Assembly (NCBI RefSeq): GCF_001642995.1
Contig: NZ_LOHS01000072.1
Span: 1-64,000 of the forward strand
Direction: 5' to 3'
DNA length: 64,000 bases
From: Streptomyces jeddahensis
GTDB taxonomy: Bacteria; Actinomycetota; Actinomycetes; Streptomycetales; Streptomycetaceae
Shown here: piece after piece, positions 32,131 to 40,779 of the stretch
Numbering within the stretch: the first letter of the stretch is position 1
Layout: each line of letters begins with the position of its first letter
Position numbers and translations under genes: made by a program
The notes under the pieces: generated by a model
What the model was told of the DNA's origin: nothing
Seen by the model: only the letters and a program-made list of their open reading frames with translations
Database searches by the model: none

Positions 32131-32363
32131 CAGCCGTTCAGGACCTCGTTGACCTTCTCGCGGAACTTGTTGGCGATCGTGGCGCCCATGTTCGTCTGGA
32201 GCAGGGCCACGATGATCGCCACCACGAGGATCGTGATGCCCACGTACTCCAGCGCGCCCTGACCCTTGTCGCTGCGGCGCTTGATGGCCTCGACAGTCGT
32301 GTTCTTCCAGTTGTTCAGGTAGACCTGGGAAGCAGTGGCGGCCTTCAGCGTGACGTCCTTCAT
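32130..32363 (-). CDS. flp: Flp-type major pilin
   Basis: 77 aa from the ATG at 32363, chosen because GGAGGGG (six bases upstream) overlaps the alternative ATG at 32378. The leader is basic and polar and ends RRSDKG; cleavage after G gives QGALEYVGITILVVAIIVAL with E at +5 and Y at +6, exactly the Flp rule, then a short polar tail NKFREKVNEVLNG. Mature protein about 44 residues, the normal Flp size. It should be processed by the prepilin peptidase at 15097-15831 and assembled by TadA/B/C. It is the first gene of a four-gene operon with its own Tad-regulon promoter. Confidence 0.93.
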   Translation of the reverse strand: MKDVTLKAATASQVYLNNWKNTTVEAIKRRSDKGQGALEYVGITILVVAIIVALLQTNMGATIANKFREKVNEVLNG

Positions 32364-32475
32364 GGTGTTCCCCTCCATGCCCGGCCGGCCGCTCACCGGC
32401 CGACGCAATCGCGTAAGTCTTCGTGTCGTCCGCGCTTCCGGCTTCCTCCTGGCCGGACTCGCTGGCGACACCAAG

Positions 32476-32627
32476 AACGTACGGCCGGGGGCACCCCTGG
32501 AGCATGGGCCCGCGGGCCCAACCCCGGGCCCAAAAGCCGGCTTGGGCTTCCGGGCCCACGTACTCGTGGAGACCCATGCGGAGACCCACGTGGGGACCCA
32601 TGTGGAGACCCGCGTGGGGACCCACGA
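32476..32627 (-). promoter_or_regulatory. Tad-regulon promoter of flp with 12-bp repeat array
   Basis: Read leftward toward flp: five exact-period 12-bp repeats, GG(A/G)GACCC(A/G)(C/T)G-like on the + strand (32568-32627), then GTGGGCCC and GGGCTT variants, TTTGGGCCC, 4 nt, TTGGGCCC-N2-GGGCCCATG (ending at 32503), 21 nt, TACGTT (32481-32476). Predicted transcript start about 32469, leaving a leader of about 106 nt to the flp ATG. The array fills the gap between the response-regulator stop (32657) and flp. Confidence 0.7.
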
Positions 32628-32656
32628 AGCCACCGAGGTCATCGCCCCGCATGCGC

Positions 32657-33814
32657 TCACACATGGCGCGACCCCCCGCCCCGGGCCGTGCCCAGCCAGA
32701 TCGCGATGGCTTCGCTGCGGCTGCCCGCGTGCAGCTTCGTGAAGATGCGGTTGATGTGGTTCTTGACGGTCTTCTCGCTGATGAAGCAGGTGGCGGCGAT
32801 CTGCTGATTCGACATGCCCGACGCGATCAGGTCCATCACCTCCACCTCCCGCTGACTCAGTCCTGACGGCACGCCACGCGCCTCCTGGGCACCCGGGGCC
32901 GAGGGGGGCGGCGCCGCGGCCGACGGAGAAGACTGTGACACATTCGCTTGCGAAAGCGAAGAGTTCTGAGGCAAGTTTTGCGCGCCCGTAATCGGCTCAA
33001 CACTTGGTGGTTGCTGGCTTCTTGGCCAGGCTTCTGGCATTTGCGCTGCCGTATCGTGTGCGGGTGCAGATGGTTGAGCGTAGGGCTGCGCGGAGGGTGG
33101 GGCATAGGGCTGAGGCTGAGGCTGAGGCTGGGCCTGCGGGGCGGGCTGGTAGCCAGGCCCGCCCGTGAAGGCCGTTCCGAGACCTTCCGGCAGCGGGGGC
33201 GGGGCCTCCCCCGGGGCTCCCGGCGCCCCCGGCCCACCGCGTACGGCCGCGAGCAGCGCGCTGGACGCCGTGTGGGAGAAGGGCGCGCGGCCCGCCTTGA
33301 TGTCCCGTACGGCTGCGACGAGCTGGTCGGCGGTGAACTCGCCGTGGACGAGGTAGCCGCCGGCGCCGAGGCGGAGCGCCTCGTGGACGATCTCCGCCTC
33401 GCGGCTGTACGTCATCATCAGCACCGGTGCCAGCCGCACCAGGTGCGGGAGTGCGGAGATGCCGTCGACGCCCGGCATGCGGACGTCGAGGAGGATGACG
33501 TCGGGGCGGTGGCGCTGGGCCTCCTCGTAGGCCTGGCGGCCGTCGGCGGCCTCGGCGATGACCTGGATGTCGTCGCGGCCGGAGAGCAGGACGGTCAGTC
33601 CGGCCCGTACGACGGGGTTGTCGTCGGCCACGACGACGCGCAGCGGTTCGGCTCGGGGCGGGCCGGGAAAGGCGGGGAATCCTTCAGACGCCGCGGCCGA
33701 CGGGGGAACGGGGACGTGAGTCGGGGTGTGCTCGGACCGTGCGACCGAGTTCCCTGAGGTGTGCTGGGACGCGTGGTGTGACAGGTGGTGCCCGGTCTGG
33801 GGTTCGTCCGGCAT
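32657..33814 (-). CDS. NarL/LuxR-family response regulator of the Tad locus
   Basis: 385 aa, unusually long. A disordered N-terminal extension of about 55 residues comes first. The receiver domain (about 57-175) has VVVADDNPVV, the phospho-acceptor in VILLDVRMPGVDG (Asp near 109) and MMTYSRE. A Pro/Gln/Ser/Ala linker of about 130 residues follows, then a C-terminal LuxR HTH (GLSQREVEVMDLIASGMSNQ, TVKNHINRIFTKLHAGSR). The linker DNA at 32930-33080 is clearly AT-richer than the rest. It lies 61 bp after its kinase gene and directly upstream of the flp promoter array, making it the prime candidate to bind the GGGCCC sites (inference). Confidence 0.9.
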   Translation of the reverse strand: MPDEPQTGHHLSHHASQHTSGNSVARSEHTPTHVPVPPSAAASEGFPAFPGPPRAEPLRVVVADDNPVVRAGLTVLLSGRDDIQVIAEAADGRQAYEEAQRHRPDVILLDVRMPGVDGISALPHLVRLAPVLMMTYSREAEIVHEALRLGAGGYLVHGEFTADQLVAAVRDIKAGRAPFSHTASSALLAAVRGGPGAPGAPGEAPPPLPEGLGTAFTGGPGYQPAPQAQPQPQPQPYAPPSAQPYAQPSAPAHDTAAQMPEAWPRSQQPPSVEPITGAQNLPQNSSLSQANVSQSSPSAAAPPPSAPGAQEARGVPSGLSQREVEVMDLIASGMSNQQIAATCFISEKTVKNHINRIFTKLHAGSRSEAIAIWLGTARGGGSRHV

Positions 33815-33875
33815 CGTGCGGCCTCCTCTCCGGAGGTGGGGGGACGGTTGGGGAGCGGATCAGTCGGTGCGGTGA

Positions 33876-35222
33876 TCAGGTTGTTGCGGCTGGAGCGGTT
33901 CCTGCGGTCAAGGCAGTGGGGAGCGGCTGCCGCGGGAGGACGGCGGCCAGGGGGAGTTCCACGCGGACCTCGGTGCCGACGGGTGCGTGGCCCTTGCCGA
34001 TGCGGATGCGGGCGCCGATCGAGGCTGCCCGCTCGACCATGCCGACGAGCCCGAAGTGGCCCGCGCGTCTGAGTTCGTCGAGCGTTGTGCCGGGCGGCAG
34101 GCCCCTGCCGTCGTCGTAGACGCTGAGGCGGACCTGGTTGCCGACGATGCCCGCGGAGACCTCGACGCGGGTCGGCTGGGCGTGGCGGTGGGCGTTCTCC
34201 ATCGCCTCGGAGGCGATGGTGAGCAGCTGCCGCCCCACGGCGTTCGGCATGGACGGCAGGGGCATGCCGCCGAGCCGCTGGTAGGTGGCCGGGAGGCCGG
34301 TGCGGCGGCCGAAGTCGTCGGTTCGCGCAGCCAGTTCGGTGGCGATGTCCACGCCTGCGTCGAAGCCGGCCTCGCGGCGCAGGTCCGACAGGAGCTCGCG
34401 GGACTCGGACGCGGCGCGGCGGGCCGAGCGGGCGACGAGCTCGGCCTGGTGCTTGACCGTGAGCGGGTCCATGCGGTCGGCCGATGCGGCGAGGCCATCG
34501 GCGGCGAGCGCGAGTCCGTGCAGGGTCTTGGCGACCGAGTCGTGCATCTCGCGGGCGAGGCGGGCTCGTTCGCCCTCCACCGCCTCGCTGACGGCGAGCC
34601 GGGCCCGGGTCTCCGTCAACGCCTGGGACGCGGCGCCGAAGCGGAGCAGCAGGCCCCGGAGCGTACTGCCGACCGCGCCCGCGATGAAGCAGAAACCGGC
34701 CAGCAGTAGTGCGGAGGCGCCTGCTTCGACCTGCGCGTTCACGCCGTACGCGGTGGCGAGGAGCAGCACCTGGAGTGCGGCGAAGACGCCGGCGCCGCGC
34801 CAGCTGTAGACGAGGCCGGCGAGCAGCGGGGTGCAGATCGTGACGAACGCCAGGGTCGAGTTCGGCGAGGCGGTGAACAGCAGCAGCGCGCCGAAGAGCA
34901 TGTCGAGGGCGAGCAGCGAGGGGTGCCGCAGCAGGACGGGGCCGAACCGCTCCCAGTCCCTCAGCAGCACGTAGCTGACCATCACCGTGACCAGTACGGC
35001 CGCGCCGACCAGCCAGTTGGACAGCTCGGAGTGGGTCGCGGAGAGCGCGAACGGGGCGGCGAGCGCCGTCATCGCCAGCCGGAACGCGAACAGCTGACGG
35101 CACAGTGCCTGCAGCGCGTTGACCTGGAGCGGCAGCGCGGGCACATGGCCGGGGGCCGTCTCGGGGCCGCCCGGGACGGAGCCCCCGGTCAGCGCCGGGG
35201 CCGCGGTGAACTGCTGGAACAC
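33876..35222 (-). CDS. Sensor histidine kinase of the Tad locus (NarX/DegS type)
   Basis: 448 aa. The N-terminal half contains about five to six membrane helices (residues 45-200). HisKA_3 dimerisation motif: ARLAREMHDSVAKTLHGLAL (phospho-His near 237). HATPase: IASEAMENAHRHAQPTRVEV (N box), VYDDGRGLPPG (G1) and GHFGLVGMVERA (G2). It is the cognate kinase of the NarL-type regulator encoded next, 61 bp downstream. It has no large extracellular sensor domain, so it probably senses a membrane signal. It follows tadC by 21 bp, so the two-component system is embedded in the tad operon. Confidence 0.92.
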   Translation of the reverse strand: MFQQFTAAPALTGGSVPGGPETAPGHVPALPLQVNALQALCRQLFAFRLAMTALAAPFALSATHSELSNWLVGAAVLVTVMVSYVLLRDWERFGPVLLRHPSLLALDMLFGALLLFTASPNSTLAFVTICTPLLAGLVYSWRGAGVFAALQVLLLATAYGVNAQVEAGASALLLAGFCFIAGAVGSTLRGLLLRFGAASQALTETRARLAVSEAVEGERARLAREMHDSVAKTLHGLALAADGLAASADRMDPLTVKHQAELVARSARRAASESRELLSDLRREAGFDAGVDIATELAARTDDFGRRTGLPATYQRLGGMPLPSMPNAVGRQLLTIASEAMENAHRHAQPTRVEVSAGIVGNQVRLSVYDDGRGLPPGTTLDELRRAGHFGLVGMVERAASIGARIRIGKGHAPVGTEVRVELPLAAVLPRQPLPTALTAGTAPAATT

Positions 35223-35243
35223 GGCACTCGCCTCCTTCCTCTG

Positions 35244-36131
35244 TCAGCTGCCGAGCAGATCGTTGAAGTCGACGCCGGACGCGTAGTAGAAGCCGACGCC
35301 GATCAGGATCATCGTGGCGGGGAGCATGACGCTCGTGACGATCAGCGTGGCCTTCGGCACGGCCTTGGACGCCTTGCGGCGGGCGTTCTGGGCGTCGGTG
35401 CGGCGCATGTCGTTGGCGATCTGGATGAGCGTGTCGACGATCGGGGCGCCGAGTTCCTCGCCCTGCTGGAGCGCCGACACGAACATCGAGACCTGCTCGG
35501 AATCGTTGCGCTTGCGCAGCTGGTCGAAGGCCTCGCGGCGGCTGACGCCCATGTCCATCTGGCGCAGCGTGATGCGCAGTTCGTCGGCCCAGGGCCCCTG
35601 GTACTTCTCCGAGACGCGCTCCAGGGCCTGGCGGAAGCCGAGGCCCGCGGAGACGACGACGGCGAGGACGTCGAGGAAGTCGGGCAGGGTGCGCTCGATG
35701 TCGTCCTTCCTGCGGCCGATCGCGGAGCGGATCAGGACCTCGGTCCAGAAGAAGCCGTAGAGGGCGAAGAGGACGGCCAGGAACACCTGGCCGTTCATGA
35801 GCATCACCAGTGCGGTGATGGAGCCGAGGCCGGTGTAGACGGCGCGGCGGGCGGCGTAGCGGTCGATGGTCATGCCGCCGGGGTTGCCCGCCATGTCGAG
35901 CCTGCGGCGCATCTGGTCGACGCGCTTGGGGCCCATCATGTTGAGGACCCGGGGCGCGTACCGCATGCCGATCCGGTCGATGGCGGACCCCGCGGCGGTG
36001 GTCCGCGTGGCGCCGACCTCGAGTGCCACGGCGAGGTCGTCGGGGAGTCTGGCGTCGGCCCGGTAGAGGCGTATGCCCTTGAACGCGCCGAAGACGGAGA
36101 GTCCCATGACGAGGGCGAGCAGCAGGTCCAT
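35244..36131 (-). CDS. tadC: Tad platform protein TadC
   Basis: 295-aa inner-membrane type II secretion F-domain protein. Membrane helices near residues 2-18, 105-135 and at the C-terminus. The T2SSF core is visible: ERTLPDFLDVLAVVVSAGLG FRQAL (split here), ELRITLRQMDMGVSRREAFDQL, RKRNDSEQVSMFVSALQQGEEL GAPIVDTL (split) and MRRTDAQNARRKASKAVPKA. Together with TadB it forms the platform on which the TadA ATPase drives pilin assembly. Downstream of tadB by 82 bp. Confidence 0.93.
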   Translation of the reverse strand: MDLLLALVMGLSVFGAFKGIRLYRADARLPDDLAVALEVGATRTTAAGSAIDRIGMRYAPRVLNMMGPKRVDQMRRRLDMAGNPGGMTIDRYAARRAVYTGLGSITALVMLMNGQVFLAVLFALYGFFWTEVLIRSAIGRRKDDIERTLPDFLDVLAVVVSAGLGFRQALERVSEKYQGPWADELRITLRQMDMGVSRREAFDQLRKRNDSEQVSMFVSALQQGEELGAPIVDTLIQIANDMRRTDAQNARRKASKAVPKATLIVTSVMLPATMILIGVGFYYASGVDFNDLLGS

Positions 36132-36213
36132 CGCGTGGCCTCCTTTCCTGGTTCCTGGGTTCTGCTGGGGGTTTCCCGGGCCTTCCCGGGTTCGCCTGGG
36201 TGCTGGGTCTCCG

Positions 36214-37152
36214 TCAGATACGGACGCGGGTCATGCGGTTGATGAGGAAGAAGCCGAGCCCGTACAGGCCGGCCGAGACGACCACGGCCACCTTGCCGAC
36301 GAAGGAGCCCGTCATGTCGTCGAGGGCGCCCGCCCGCATGCTGTTGATGATCAGCAGGAAGCCGAGGCCGAGGACGGGGACCGCCACGGCGGTGACCTTG
36401 ACCTGGGACAGCAGCGTGGTGACCTCGCGCCGGGTCTCCTTGCGCTCCTCCAGCGTCTCGGTGAGGTTGCGCAGGCTGGAGACGATGGTGCCACCCGCCC
36501 TGTTGGAGAGGATCAGCGTGGTGACGAGGACGGTGAGCTCGCGGGACGGGAGCCTTTCGGCCAGCTCGTTCATCGCGTCGTCGAGGGAGTGGCCGACGGC
36601 CAGCTGGTCCGCGACCCGCCGCAGCTCCTCGCCCGCCGGGTCGTCCAGCTCCTCGGCGGCCATGCCGATCGCCGTACGCAGGGCGAGGCCCGCCTGGGTC
36701 GCGTTGGCGAGGATGCGGGTCAGCTCGGGAAGCTGGGCGATGAACGCCTCGGTGCGCTTGTTGCGCTGCCAGTTGAGGAAGGCGTTGGCGCCCCAGAGCC
36801 CGATGATCGCGGCGATGATGCCGAAGAACGGTGCGAAGAGGGACCCGGCGATGAAGTACAGGGCGATCAGCGCGGCGACGACGTACACGAAGTACTCGCC
36901 CGGCGTGATGTCGAGGCCGGTCGTCGCGATCTTGCGCTCGATGCGCCGGCCGAGCCCGGTGCCGCGCAGCCGCCGGTCGATGTTCCGGAAGCGGCGCCGC
37001 CGGCCGGTGACGATGGGCATCTGGCCGGTCGCGGTGAGCCGGTCGACGAGGGCCTGCCGCTGGGCCTTGCCCGCCGCGTAGGTGTGCACGCCGATGACGG
37101 CGAGCACGCAGGTCAGCAGCGTGGCTCCGATCGTCAGGAGTGAGAGATCCAT
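36214..37152 (-). CDS. tadB: Tad platform protein TadB
   Basis: 312-aa inner-membrane protein. An N-terminal helix, a cytoplasmic basic segment (GRRRRFRNIDRRLRG), two central helices (about 100-135), then the F domain: FIAQLPELTRILANATQAGL, DQLAVGHSLDDAMNELAERL, LTVLVTTLILSNRAGGTIVS and LEERKETRREVTTLLSQVKV, and two C-terminal helices. Partner of TadC. Lies between tadA and tadC in the expected order. Confidence 0.93.
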   Translation of the reverse strand: MDLSLLTIGATLLTCVLAVIGVHTYAAGKAQRQALVDRLTATGQMPIVTGRRRRFRNIDRRLRGTGLGRRIERKIATTGLDITPGEYFVYVVAALIALYFIAGSLFAPFFGIIAAIIGLWGANAFLNWQRNKRTEAFIAQLPELTRILANATQAGLALRTAIGMAAEELDDPAGEELRRVADQLAVGHSLDDAMNELAERLPSRELTVLVTTLILSNRAGGTIVSSLRNLTETLEERKETRREVTTLLSQVKVTAVAVPVLGLGFLLIINSMRAGALDDMTGSFVGKVAVVVSAGLYGLGFFLINRMTRVRI

Positions 37153-37243
37153 GGGGACTGGCTTTCTCCGGAGCGGGGGTTCGGGGAGGGGTTCGGAGAC
37201 TCGGGGAGGTCGGGGGCGTTGGGCGCCTACACAGGCGTACGCG

Positions 37244-38584
37244 TCACAGCGGCGCTGAGCGCCTGAGGAGCTGCGTCTCCTCGTCCGCGACGCCGAAGAC
37301 GGGCGAGACGGACTCGTTCCTCATGTAGAGCCGGTCGGCGATCCGGCGCGGCAGCGGGTAGTACTCGAACTTGCCGTGGATGCGGCCGTCGCCGGACATG
37401 GGCTGGGCGTGGAAGCGGCACACCGTCGACATGCGGTACTCCTCGCGGCCGTGGGAGTCGACGATGGCGATCTCGGTGATCCGGCGGGCGCCGTCGGCGA
37501 ACCGCGTCAGCTGCACGATCACCTCGACGGCGCTGTTGATCTGGTCCTTGATCGCCACGAAGGGGATCTCGACCTCGGACATCGAGGCCAGGGTCTGCAG
37601 ACGCATCAGCGCGTCCTCGGCGCTGTTGGCGTGGACGGTGGCGAGCGAGCCGTCGTGACCGGTCGACATCGCCTGGAGCATGTCGAGGGTCTCGCCGCCG
37701 CGGACCTCGCCGACGATGATGCGATCGGGGCGCATACGCAGCGAGTTGCGGACGAGGTCGCGGATGGTGATGCGGCCTTTGCCCTCGACGTTCGGGGGCC
37801 GGGACTCCAGCGTGATGACGTGGCTCTGCTGGAGCTGGAGCTCGGCGGAGTCCTCGATGGTGATGATGCGCTCGCCGTCGGGGATCAGGCCCGACAGGGC
37901 GTTGAGGAGCGTCGTCTTTCCCGTGCCGGTGGCGCCCGAGACGATGATGTTGAACTTGGCCCGCACCAGGCTCGTGAGCAGCATCATCATGTGCTCGTCG
38001 AGCGAGCCGAGGTTGATCATCTCCTGGAGTGTGAAGGCGCGGGGGAAGCGCCGGATGGTGAGGATCGGGCCCGAGAGCGACAGCGGCGGGATGATGACGT
38101 TGACGCGCTCGCCGGACGGCAGGCGCGCGTCGACCATCGGGTTCGCCTCGTCCACGCGGCGGTTGACGGTGGAGACGATGCGTTCGATGGTCTGCATCAG
38201 CTGCTCCGGCGAGCTGAACCGCATCGGGAGCTGCTCCAGGCGGCCGCCGCGCTCGACGAAGACCTGGTCGGGGCCGTTGACCATGATCTCGCTGATGGAC
38301 GCGTCCTCGAGGAGCGGCTCCAGGATGCCCAGGCCCAGCGCCTCGTCGACGACCCGCCGGATCAGCGCGGACCGCTCGTGCGTGGAGAGGACGGGTCCCT
38401 CGCGCGAGATGATGTGGCCGAGCACCCGCTCGAGGCGGATACGGCGGTCGGCCAGCGCGAGCGCCGACATCTCCGCGAGGTCGATCTCCTCCAGGAGCTT
38501 GGCACGGTAGACGCCGACGAGGTGGTTCTCCTCGTTGTGGCCGCTCTGCGGCTCGGGGTTGCTGATGCGGGCCTTCAGGCTCAT
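37244..38584 (-). CDS. tadA: Tad secretion ATPase TadA (CpaF)
   Basis: 446-aa cytoplasmic hexameric ATPase that powers pilus assembly and possibly retraction. Walker A IVSGATGTGKTTLLNALSG (about residues 220-238), Asp/Glu box IITIEDSAELQLQ, Walker B-like RPDRIIVGEVRGGE, His box TGHDGSLATVHANSAEDAL. N-terminal CpaF domain with ISEIMVNGPDQVFVERGG. Full length, every motif intact. Its single presence suggests one ATPase serves both pilin and any other pilin-like substrates. Confidence 0.96.
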   Translation of the reverse strand: MSLKARISNPEPQSGHNEENHLVGVYRAKLLEEIDLAEMSALALADRRIRLERVLGHIISREGPVLSTHERSALIRRVVDEALGLGILEPLLEDASISEIMVNGPDQVFVERGGRLEQLPMRFSSPEQLMQTIERIVSTVNRRVDEANPMVDARLPSGERVNVIIPPLSLSGPILTIRRFPRAFTLQEMINLGSLDEHMMMLLTSLVRAKFNIIVSGATGTGKTTLLNALSGLIPDGERIITIEDSAELQLQQSHVITLESRPPNVEGKGRITIRDLVRNSLRMRPDRIIVGEVRGGETLDMLQAMSTGHDGSLATVHANSAEDALMRLQTLASMSEVEIPFVAIKDQINSAVEVIVQLTRFADGARRITEIAIVDSHGREEYRMSTVCRFHAQPMSGDGRIHGKFEYYPLPRRIADRLYMRNESVSPVFGVADEETQLLRRSAPL

Positions 38585-38629
38585 GGACGTGACTCCTCGT
38601 GGGGGGACGAACGGGTGCCGTTCCGGTCG

Positions 38630-39031
38630 CTAGTCGCGGGGCATGGTGACCGAACGCTTCGCCTCGCCGAATCCGACTCCCGGGATGACGGAGGGGACGT
38701 CGACCCTGGCCGTGACCTTCACCTCGTCGAAGGCGCCCGCAGGATCGAGCTCCACCTGGACGTCCAGCCAGTCGCTGACCGCCTCGCGACCCGCGGTGCG
38801 GTAGTCGACGGCCGTGTTGTCGTGGGACGCGACGCGGGCGGCGGCCCGGGCCGCGGTGCCGGCCTGCTGGGCGGCGTAGACGGCGAGCCCCAGCTGGACG
38901 GCGAGGAGGCCCACGATCAGCAGGATGGGCAGCAGACCGACGTACTCGATGGCGACCTGGCCCCGTTCCCGGAGGCGTACTGCGCGGAAGCGTTCGCCAC
39001 TACGCCGGAAGCGGACCGTTCGGCTCACCAT
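38630..39031 (-). CDS. TadE-like pseudopilin
   Basis: 133 aa. A basic leader of about 23 residues (RTVRFRRSGERFRAVRLRERG) then G/QVAIEYVGLLPILLIVGLLA: E at +5, Y at +6, the same cleavage rule as Flp and the toxins. The helix is followed by a TadE-like extracellular domain (AAQQAGTAARAAARVASHDN, DEVKVTARVDVPSV). Separated from the upstream TadE-like gene by 3 bp. Minor pilin/assembly component. Confidence 0.9.
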   Translation of the reverse strand: MVSRTVRFRRSGERFRAVRLRERGQVAIEYVGLLPILLIVGLLAVQLGLAVYAAQQAGTAARAAARVASHDNTAVDYRTAGREAVSDWLDVQVELDPAGAFDEVKVTARVDVPSVIPGVGFGEAKRSVTMPRD

Positions 39032-39034
39032 GAC

Positions 39035-39475
39035 TCAGCTCTCCTTCGCAGCGGCGGACGTGCCAGGAACGGTGAGGGGCATGTCGACGAAGCCGGGGAA
39101 CAGCAGCGGCACCTTCAGGTCGGCGTGGGCCTTGACGAGGTCGCCGTCCACCTGGCAGCCGATGTCGGCGCCGTCGCGCCACGCCGCCGGGAGGTCCTGC
39201 TCGCCTGCCTCCCGGCACGCCTGGTCGCGGCCCGCCCAGGGATTGGCCTGGGCTCCCGCGTGCACCGCCCTGTCGGCGGCGTTGCCCGCGAGCACGAAGG
39301 TGTAGCCGACCAGCACCGCCTGCCAGAGCACGATGACGGTGGCCAGGATGACCGGCGTCATGGCCGTGAACTCCAGCGCTAGCTGGCCCCGGTCGTCGCG
39401 TGCCCCGCGCGGGCAGCGGCCCGCCGTCGTCCTGTTCGTCCTGAGTAAGCGCCGGTGTATGCCTGTAACCCTCAT
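39035..39475 (-). CDS. Second TadE/F-like pseudopilin
   Basis: 146 aa from the ATG at 39475. The leader ends GARDDRG with the motif G/QLALEFTAMTPVILATVIVL (E at +5, F at +6), then an extracellular domain with two Cys (RDQACREAGEQ and DIGCQVDGDLV, possible disulfide) and LKVPLLFPGFVDMPL. A longer open frame runs upstream into cpaE but is spurious. Operon member between cpaE (17 bp away) and the other tadE. Confidence 0.88.
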   Translation of the reverse strand: MRVTGIHRRLLRTNRTTAGRCPRGARDDRGQLALEFTAMTPVILATVIVLWQAVLVGYTFVLAGNAADRAVHAGAQANPWAGRDQACREAGEQDLPAAWRDGADIGCQVDGDLVKAHADLKVPLLFPGFVDMPLTVPGTSAAAKES

Positions 39476-39492
39476 GGCCCCTCTCGCCCCCC

Positions 39493-40779
39493 TCAGCTGT
39501 CTCTCGTCGTCTGCGGGTCTGCGCCGCCGCCCTTGCCGCGGCGGCGCAGACCAAACGAACCTCGGTCGTCGCCCCGGAGCCTGCCGCTCTTGCCCTGTGC
39601 GCCCGCGGGCGCCTTGACCAGGCCGAGCTCGCCGGCCAGGGCCCACAGCGCCTGCTTCACCGTCGACTTGGCGTCCAGATCCTGCATACGGCCCGCGTCC
39701 ACGACGGACTGGAGCTCCTTGAAGTTCGCCGGCACGGCGACCGGGGCGACGTTCGTGCCGGTGATCTTCTGGACCAGCGGCGGCTGGATCTCGGTGTTGC
39801 GTATGTGGCGGTTGATGACGGTGACGGTCTCCTCGGCCTTGCGGATCTGCAGCCGCTTCCACATCCGCACGATCCGCTTGGCCGCCCGCACGGCGACCAC
39901 GTCGGGCGTGGTGACGAGGAGCGCCGTGTCCGCCATCTCGATGGCCGCCGCGTTGGCCCCGTTCATCTGGGTGCCGCAGTCGATGACCACGACCTCGTAC
40001 CGCGAGCGCAGGGCGCTCACGATCTGGCGTACGGAGCGGTCGGCGACCTCCTCGCCCCGCTCGCCCTCACCGGGTGCGAGCAGGATCGCCATGCCGCTGG
40101 CGTGGTTGAACACGGCGTCCTGCAGCACGCGCGGCGAGATGTCCTGGACAGACGCGAGGTCGACGATGGAGCGGCGGAACTGCACGTCCAGGTACGAGGC
40201 GATGTCGCCGGCCTGCAGGTCCATGTCGACGAGCGCCACGGTGCTGCCCGAGGCCCGTGCGGCCAGGGCGAGCTGGACGGCGACGACGGTCGTGCCGACG
40301 CCGCCCTTGGCACCGGAGACGGTGACCACGGTGCCGCCCGGGCCGGCGGGGATGTCGGAGCCGCTGCTGAGATGGCGGCGGACGCCCACCGACCACTGGG
40401 CAGCCGTCTGCACGCGGCCGGCGAGCTCCTCGTAGCTCAGCGGCAGCGCGACGATGCCGCGTGCGCCGGAGTCCATGGCCGCGGTGAAAAGCCCCGGGCT
40501 CGCGTCGGCGGTGATGAGGATGACCCCGACCGCCGGGAAGCGCAGGGCGATCTCCCGGATCAGCTCGAGCGCCGGGACCGGCCCGATCCGTTCGTGGACC
40601 AGGACGACCTCCGGCACCTCGTCCAGCGACTCCGACGCGAGCCGGGCCAGCGTGTCGAGGAGCGACGTGGAGTCGCCGACGGGCGCCGCCGGTTCGGCGT
40701 CGGGCAGCTGGCTGAGCAGTGTGGTGACCGACCGTGCCGCGTCGAAGTCACCCACCGCCGGGAGGATCCTCGTACTCAT
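39493..40779 (-). CDS. CpaE/TadZ-like localisation ATPase
   Basis: 428 aa. An N-terminal receiver-like domain (about 1-135, atypical, LVHERIGPVPALELIREIAL and ILITADASPGLF) is fused to a MinD/ParA-type ATPase with deviant Walker A VSGAKGGVGTTVVAVQLALA (about 152-171), VALVDMDLQAGDIASYLDVQ and VVVIDCGTQMNG. A basic C-terminal tail (RGSFGLRRRGKGGG) may contact membrane or DNA. TadZ/CpaE proteins position the Tad machine at a cell site. The start lies inside a 26-bp tandem duplication (see 40775-40823). Confidence 0.92.
   Translation of the reverse strand: MSTRILPAVGDFDAARSVTTLLSQLPDAEPAAPVGDSTSLLDTLARLASESLDEVPEVVLVHERIGPVPALELIREIALRFPAVGVILITADASPGLFTAAMDSGARGIVALPLSYEELAGRVQTAAQWSVGVRRHLSSGSDIPAGPGGTVVTVSGAKGGVGTTVVAVQLALAARASGSTVALVDMDLQAGDIASYLDVQFRRSIVDLASVQDISPRVLQDAVFNHASGMAILLAPGEGERGEEVADRSVRQIVSALRSRYEVVVIDCGTQMNGANAAAIEMADTALLVTTPDVVAVRAAKRIVRMWKRLQIRKAEETVTVINRHIRNTEIQPPLVQKITGTNVAPVAVPANFKELQSVVDAGRMQDLDAKSTVKQALWALAGELGLVKAPAGAQGKSGRLRGDDRGSFGLRRRGKGGGADPQTTRDS

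Noticed and set aside
35925..35950. GGGCCCA word in tadC as another regulon site
   Set aside because: It is inside a coding region, is a single word without the palindrome, the repeat units or the TANNNT box at 20-21 nt.
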